Shown one piece after another: positions 7,203-8,443 of a stretch of DNA of 8,443 nucleotides (positions within the stretch are counted from its first letter, which is position 1; each line of letters starts with the position of its first letter). The notes under the pieces are model-generated. The model saw only the letters and a list, made by a program, of their open reading frames with translations. It was not told where the DNA came from and did no database searches. Source of the DNA: Collinsella aerofaciens (GTDB taxonomy: Bacteria > Actinomycetota > Coriobacteriia > Coriobacteriales > Coriobacteriaceae); NCBI GenBank assembly GCA_008671285.1, contig RPYR01000152.1, forward strand, positions 1-8,443. The letters are read 5' to 3'. The position numbers and the translations under genes were made by a program.

Positions 7203-8198
7203 TTACTTGAGCGTGGCGTACATGACAGCCTTGATGGTGTGCATGCGGTTCTCGGCCTCGTCGAAGACCTTGGAAGCGGGGCTCTCGAAGACCTCGTCGG
7301 TGACCTCCTGCTCGGTGATGCCGAACTGCTCGCACTTCTCGGCGCCAATGGTGGTGTTGGTGTCGTGGAAGCTGGGCAGGCAGTGCAGGAAGATGGCGCC
7401 CGGGTTGGCCATAGCCATGACCTCGGAGGTAACACGATACGGGGTGAGCTGAGCGATACGCTCGGCCCAGACCTCGTCGGGCTCGCCCATGGAGACCCAC
7501 ACGTCGGTGTAGATAACGTCGGCACCGGTGACGCCGTCCTTGACGTCGGTGGTCAGCTTGATGGTGCAACCGTTGGCCTCGGCGATGGGCTTGCAGGCCT
7601 CGATGACGTCGTCGGCGGGCATGCACTCCTCGGGGCCGCAGGCCACGAAGTTCATGCCGAGCTTGGAGCAGACGACCATGAGGGAGCGAGCGACGTTGTT
7701 CTTGCAGTCGCCCATGAAGACGAGGGTCTTGCCCTTGATGTCGTAGTTGAAGTTCTCCTGGACGGTCAGGATATCGGCGAGCATCTGGGTGGGATGCCAC
7801 TCAGTGGTCAGGCCGTTCCACACGGGCACGCCGGACTTAGCAGCGAGCTCCTCGACGTCGTCCTGGGCAAAGCCACGGAACTCGATGCCGTCATACATGC
7901 GGCCGAGAACGCGGGCGGTGTCCTCGATGGACTCCTTCTTGCCCATCTGCGACGAACCGGGATCGAGATAGGTCACGCCCATGCCCAGGTCCATGCCGCC
8001 GACCTCGAAGGCGCAGCGGGTACGAGTGGAGGTCTTCTGGAAGAGCAGAACGATGTTCTTGCCCTCGAGATAGCGGTGCGGAACGCCAGCGCGCTTCATG
8101 TCCTTGAAGTTCTTGGAAAGCTTGAGCAAGTACTCGATCTCCTCGGTGGAGAGGTCGAGGAGCTTGAGGAAGCTACGGCCGGAGAGGTTAACACCCAT
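7203..8198 (-). CDS. arcB: Ornithine carbamoyltransferase, catabolic (ADI pathway)
   Basis: This cytosolic enzyme of 331 residues interconverts citrulline plus phosphate with ornithine plus carbamoyl phosphate. The carbamoyl-phosphate domain shows FQKTSTRTR (53-61, with the STRTR signature at 57-61) and HPTQ (135-138). The ornithine domain shows MGDCKNN (162-168), DVWVSMGE (232-239, SMGE contacting ornithine) and HCLP (272-275, C273). All key motifs are intact. The ending [16 protein letters not shown] and the place between arcA and an exchanger gene point to the catabolic enzyme (arcB) rather than biosynthetic argF; many annotation pipelines would still label it argF. The ATG at 8198 has AAAGGA 8 bases upstream. 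arcA ends 105 bases before it. The direction of the reaction cannot be read from sequence alone. Confidence 0.95.
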   Translation of the reverse strand: MGVNLSGRSFLKLLDLSTEEIEYLLKLSKNFKDMKRAGVPHRYLEGKNIVLLFQKTSTRTRCAFEVGGMDLGMGVTYLDPGSSQMGKKESIEDTARVLGRMYDGIEFRGFAQDDVEELAAKSGVPVWNGLTTEWHPTQMLADILTVQENFNYDIKGKTLVFMGDCKNNVARSLMVVCSKLGMNFVACGPEECMPADDVIEACKPIAEANGCTIKLTTDVKDGVTGADVIYTDVWVSMGEPDEVWAERIAQLTPYRVTSEVMAMANPGAIFLHCLPSFHDTNTTIGAEKCEQFGITEQEVTDEVFESPASKVFDEAENRMHTIKAVMYATLK

Positions 8199-8243
8199 GG
8201 TTCGATTCCTTTCGAAGAAATGAATTACGTAAGTATCAGTGTT

Positions 8244-8258
8244 GCCCGTTTAACGGGC
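8244..8258 (-). promoter_or_regulatory. Small stem-loop upstream of arcB
   Basis: GCCCGTT at 8244-8250 and AACGGGC at 8252-8258 are reverse complements about one base, giving roughly a 5-6 bp stem with a tight AT loop in RNA. It is the second of two hairpins in the arcA-arcB gap. TTACGTAA, a palindrome at 8225-8232, lies further towards arcB. Confidence 0.4.
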
Positions 8259-8262
8259 GAAG

Positions 8263-8291
8263 CCGGTGCGGTTGTAGGGGGACCGCACCGG
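8263..8291 (-). promoter_or_regulatory. Perfect 10-bp intercistronic stem-loop after arcA
   Basis: CCGGTGCGGT at 8263-8272 pairs with ACCGCACCGG at 8282-8291 around a 9-base loop, 12 bases past the arcA stop. No U-tract follows on the minus strand, so it is probably a 3' stabiliser or processing site that lets arcA and arcB mRNA levels differ rather than a full terminator. Confidence 0.6.
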
Positions 8292-8303
8292 AAACGGAAA
8301 GAC

Positions 8304-8443
8304 TTAGAGGTCCTCGCGCCAGAAGGGCATGCTCATGCAGCGCGGGCCGCCGCGGCCGCGGGAGAGCTCGGCGGAGGGCACGACGAGAAGGTCCAGGCCC
8401 TCCTTGTACAGCACGTCGTTGGTGACGGTGTTGCGGGCGTAGA
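8304..8443 (-). CDS. arcA: Arginine deiminase, C-terminal fragment (cut by window edge)
   Basis: Only the last 45 residues are present; the gene continues past base 8443. Arginine deiminase hydrolyses arginine to citrulline and ammonia, the first step of the ADI pathway. The reading starts [15 protein letters not shown] and ends with [19 protein letters not shown]. The [11 protein letters not shown] segment is the family's active-site motif, with the nucleophilic cysteine encoded at 8337-8339, 11 residues from the end as usual for ArcA. The truncation is an artefact of the window, not a pseudogene. It is the first visible gene of the operon, so the operon promoter lies outside the window. Confidence 0.95.
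   Translation of the reverse strand, partial: YARNTVTNDVLYKEGLDLLVVPSAELSRGRGGPRCMSMPFWREDL

Noticed and set aside
7072..7800. 242-codon minus-strand frame overlapping arcB
   Set aside because: It is an out-of-frame reading of arcB, rich in Arg and His. It runs through the arcB stop and the intergenic hairpins, and arcB motifs are intact in the other frame.
8221..8238. ArgR-type operator before arcB (TGAATTACGTAAGTATCA)
   Set aside because: It resembles half of an ARG box but lacks the symmetric partner, and the operon promoter is expected upstream of arcA, outside the window.

Overview
The window looks like chromosomal DNA of a GC-rich, anaerobic, gut-type actinobacterium of the Coriobacteriia. 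The best guess is Collinsella or a close relative, from the pyrG-xerD pairing, the arginine deiminase operon with a YfcC-type carrier, and the codon usage. This assignment is inferred from reading alone, not from a search. All seven protein genes lie on the minus strand, so the window is read from right to left. No tRNA, rRNA, CRISPR array, insertion sequence or phage gene was seen.

Right part (about 5400-8443): an arginine deiminase (ADI) operon. In transcription order it holds the 3' end of arcA (arginine deiminase, cut by the window edge), arcB (catabolic ornithine carbamoyltransferase) and a 12-TM YfcC/DcuC-family carrier that probably exchanges arginine for ornithine. ArcA converts arginine to citrulline and ammonia, ArcB converts citrulline and phosphate to ornithine and carbamoyl phosphate, and the carrier would swap ornithine for new arginine. 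Carbamate kinase, which would yield the ATP, is not in the window. Strong stem-loops without good U-tracts sit in both intergenic gaps, and five more follow the carrier gene.

Middle (about 5047-5440): a 390-base non-coding stretch. It holds two diverged 63-bp direct repeats, the second of which runs into a long quasi-symmetric stem-loop of about 98 nt, and then a clear TATAAT box in front of the next gene. This is the least explained part of the window. The next gene (3541-5022) encodes a DUF1846/UPF0371 protein of unknown function with a P-loop-like motif, and it ends at a textbook terminator.

Left part: a small winged-helix DNA-binding protein (2947-3285) with its own -10-like box, Shine-Dalgarno and terminator. 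Then come pyrG (CTP synthase, 1108-2769) and xerD (tyrosine recombinase, 164-1105) only 2 bases apart, followed by a hairpin with perfect 18-bp arms (69-130). Bases 1-68 show no recognisable gene or signal.

The coding content is ordinary housekeeping and catabolism; no clear novel multi-gene system is visible. The items most worth following are the repeat and stem-loop element at 5182-5394, the hairpin-punctuated ADI operon, and the two genes of unknown function. Three start codons were moved inward from the longest open frame because of Shine-Dalgarno placement.
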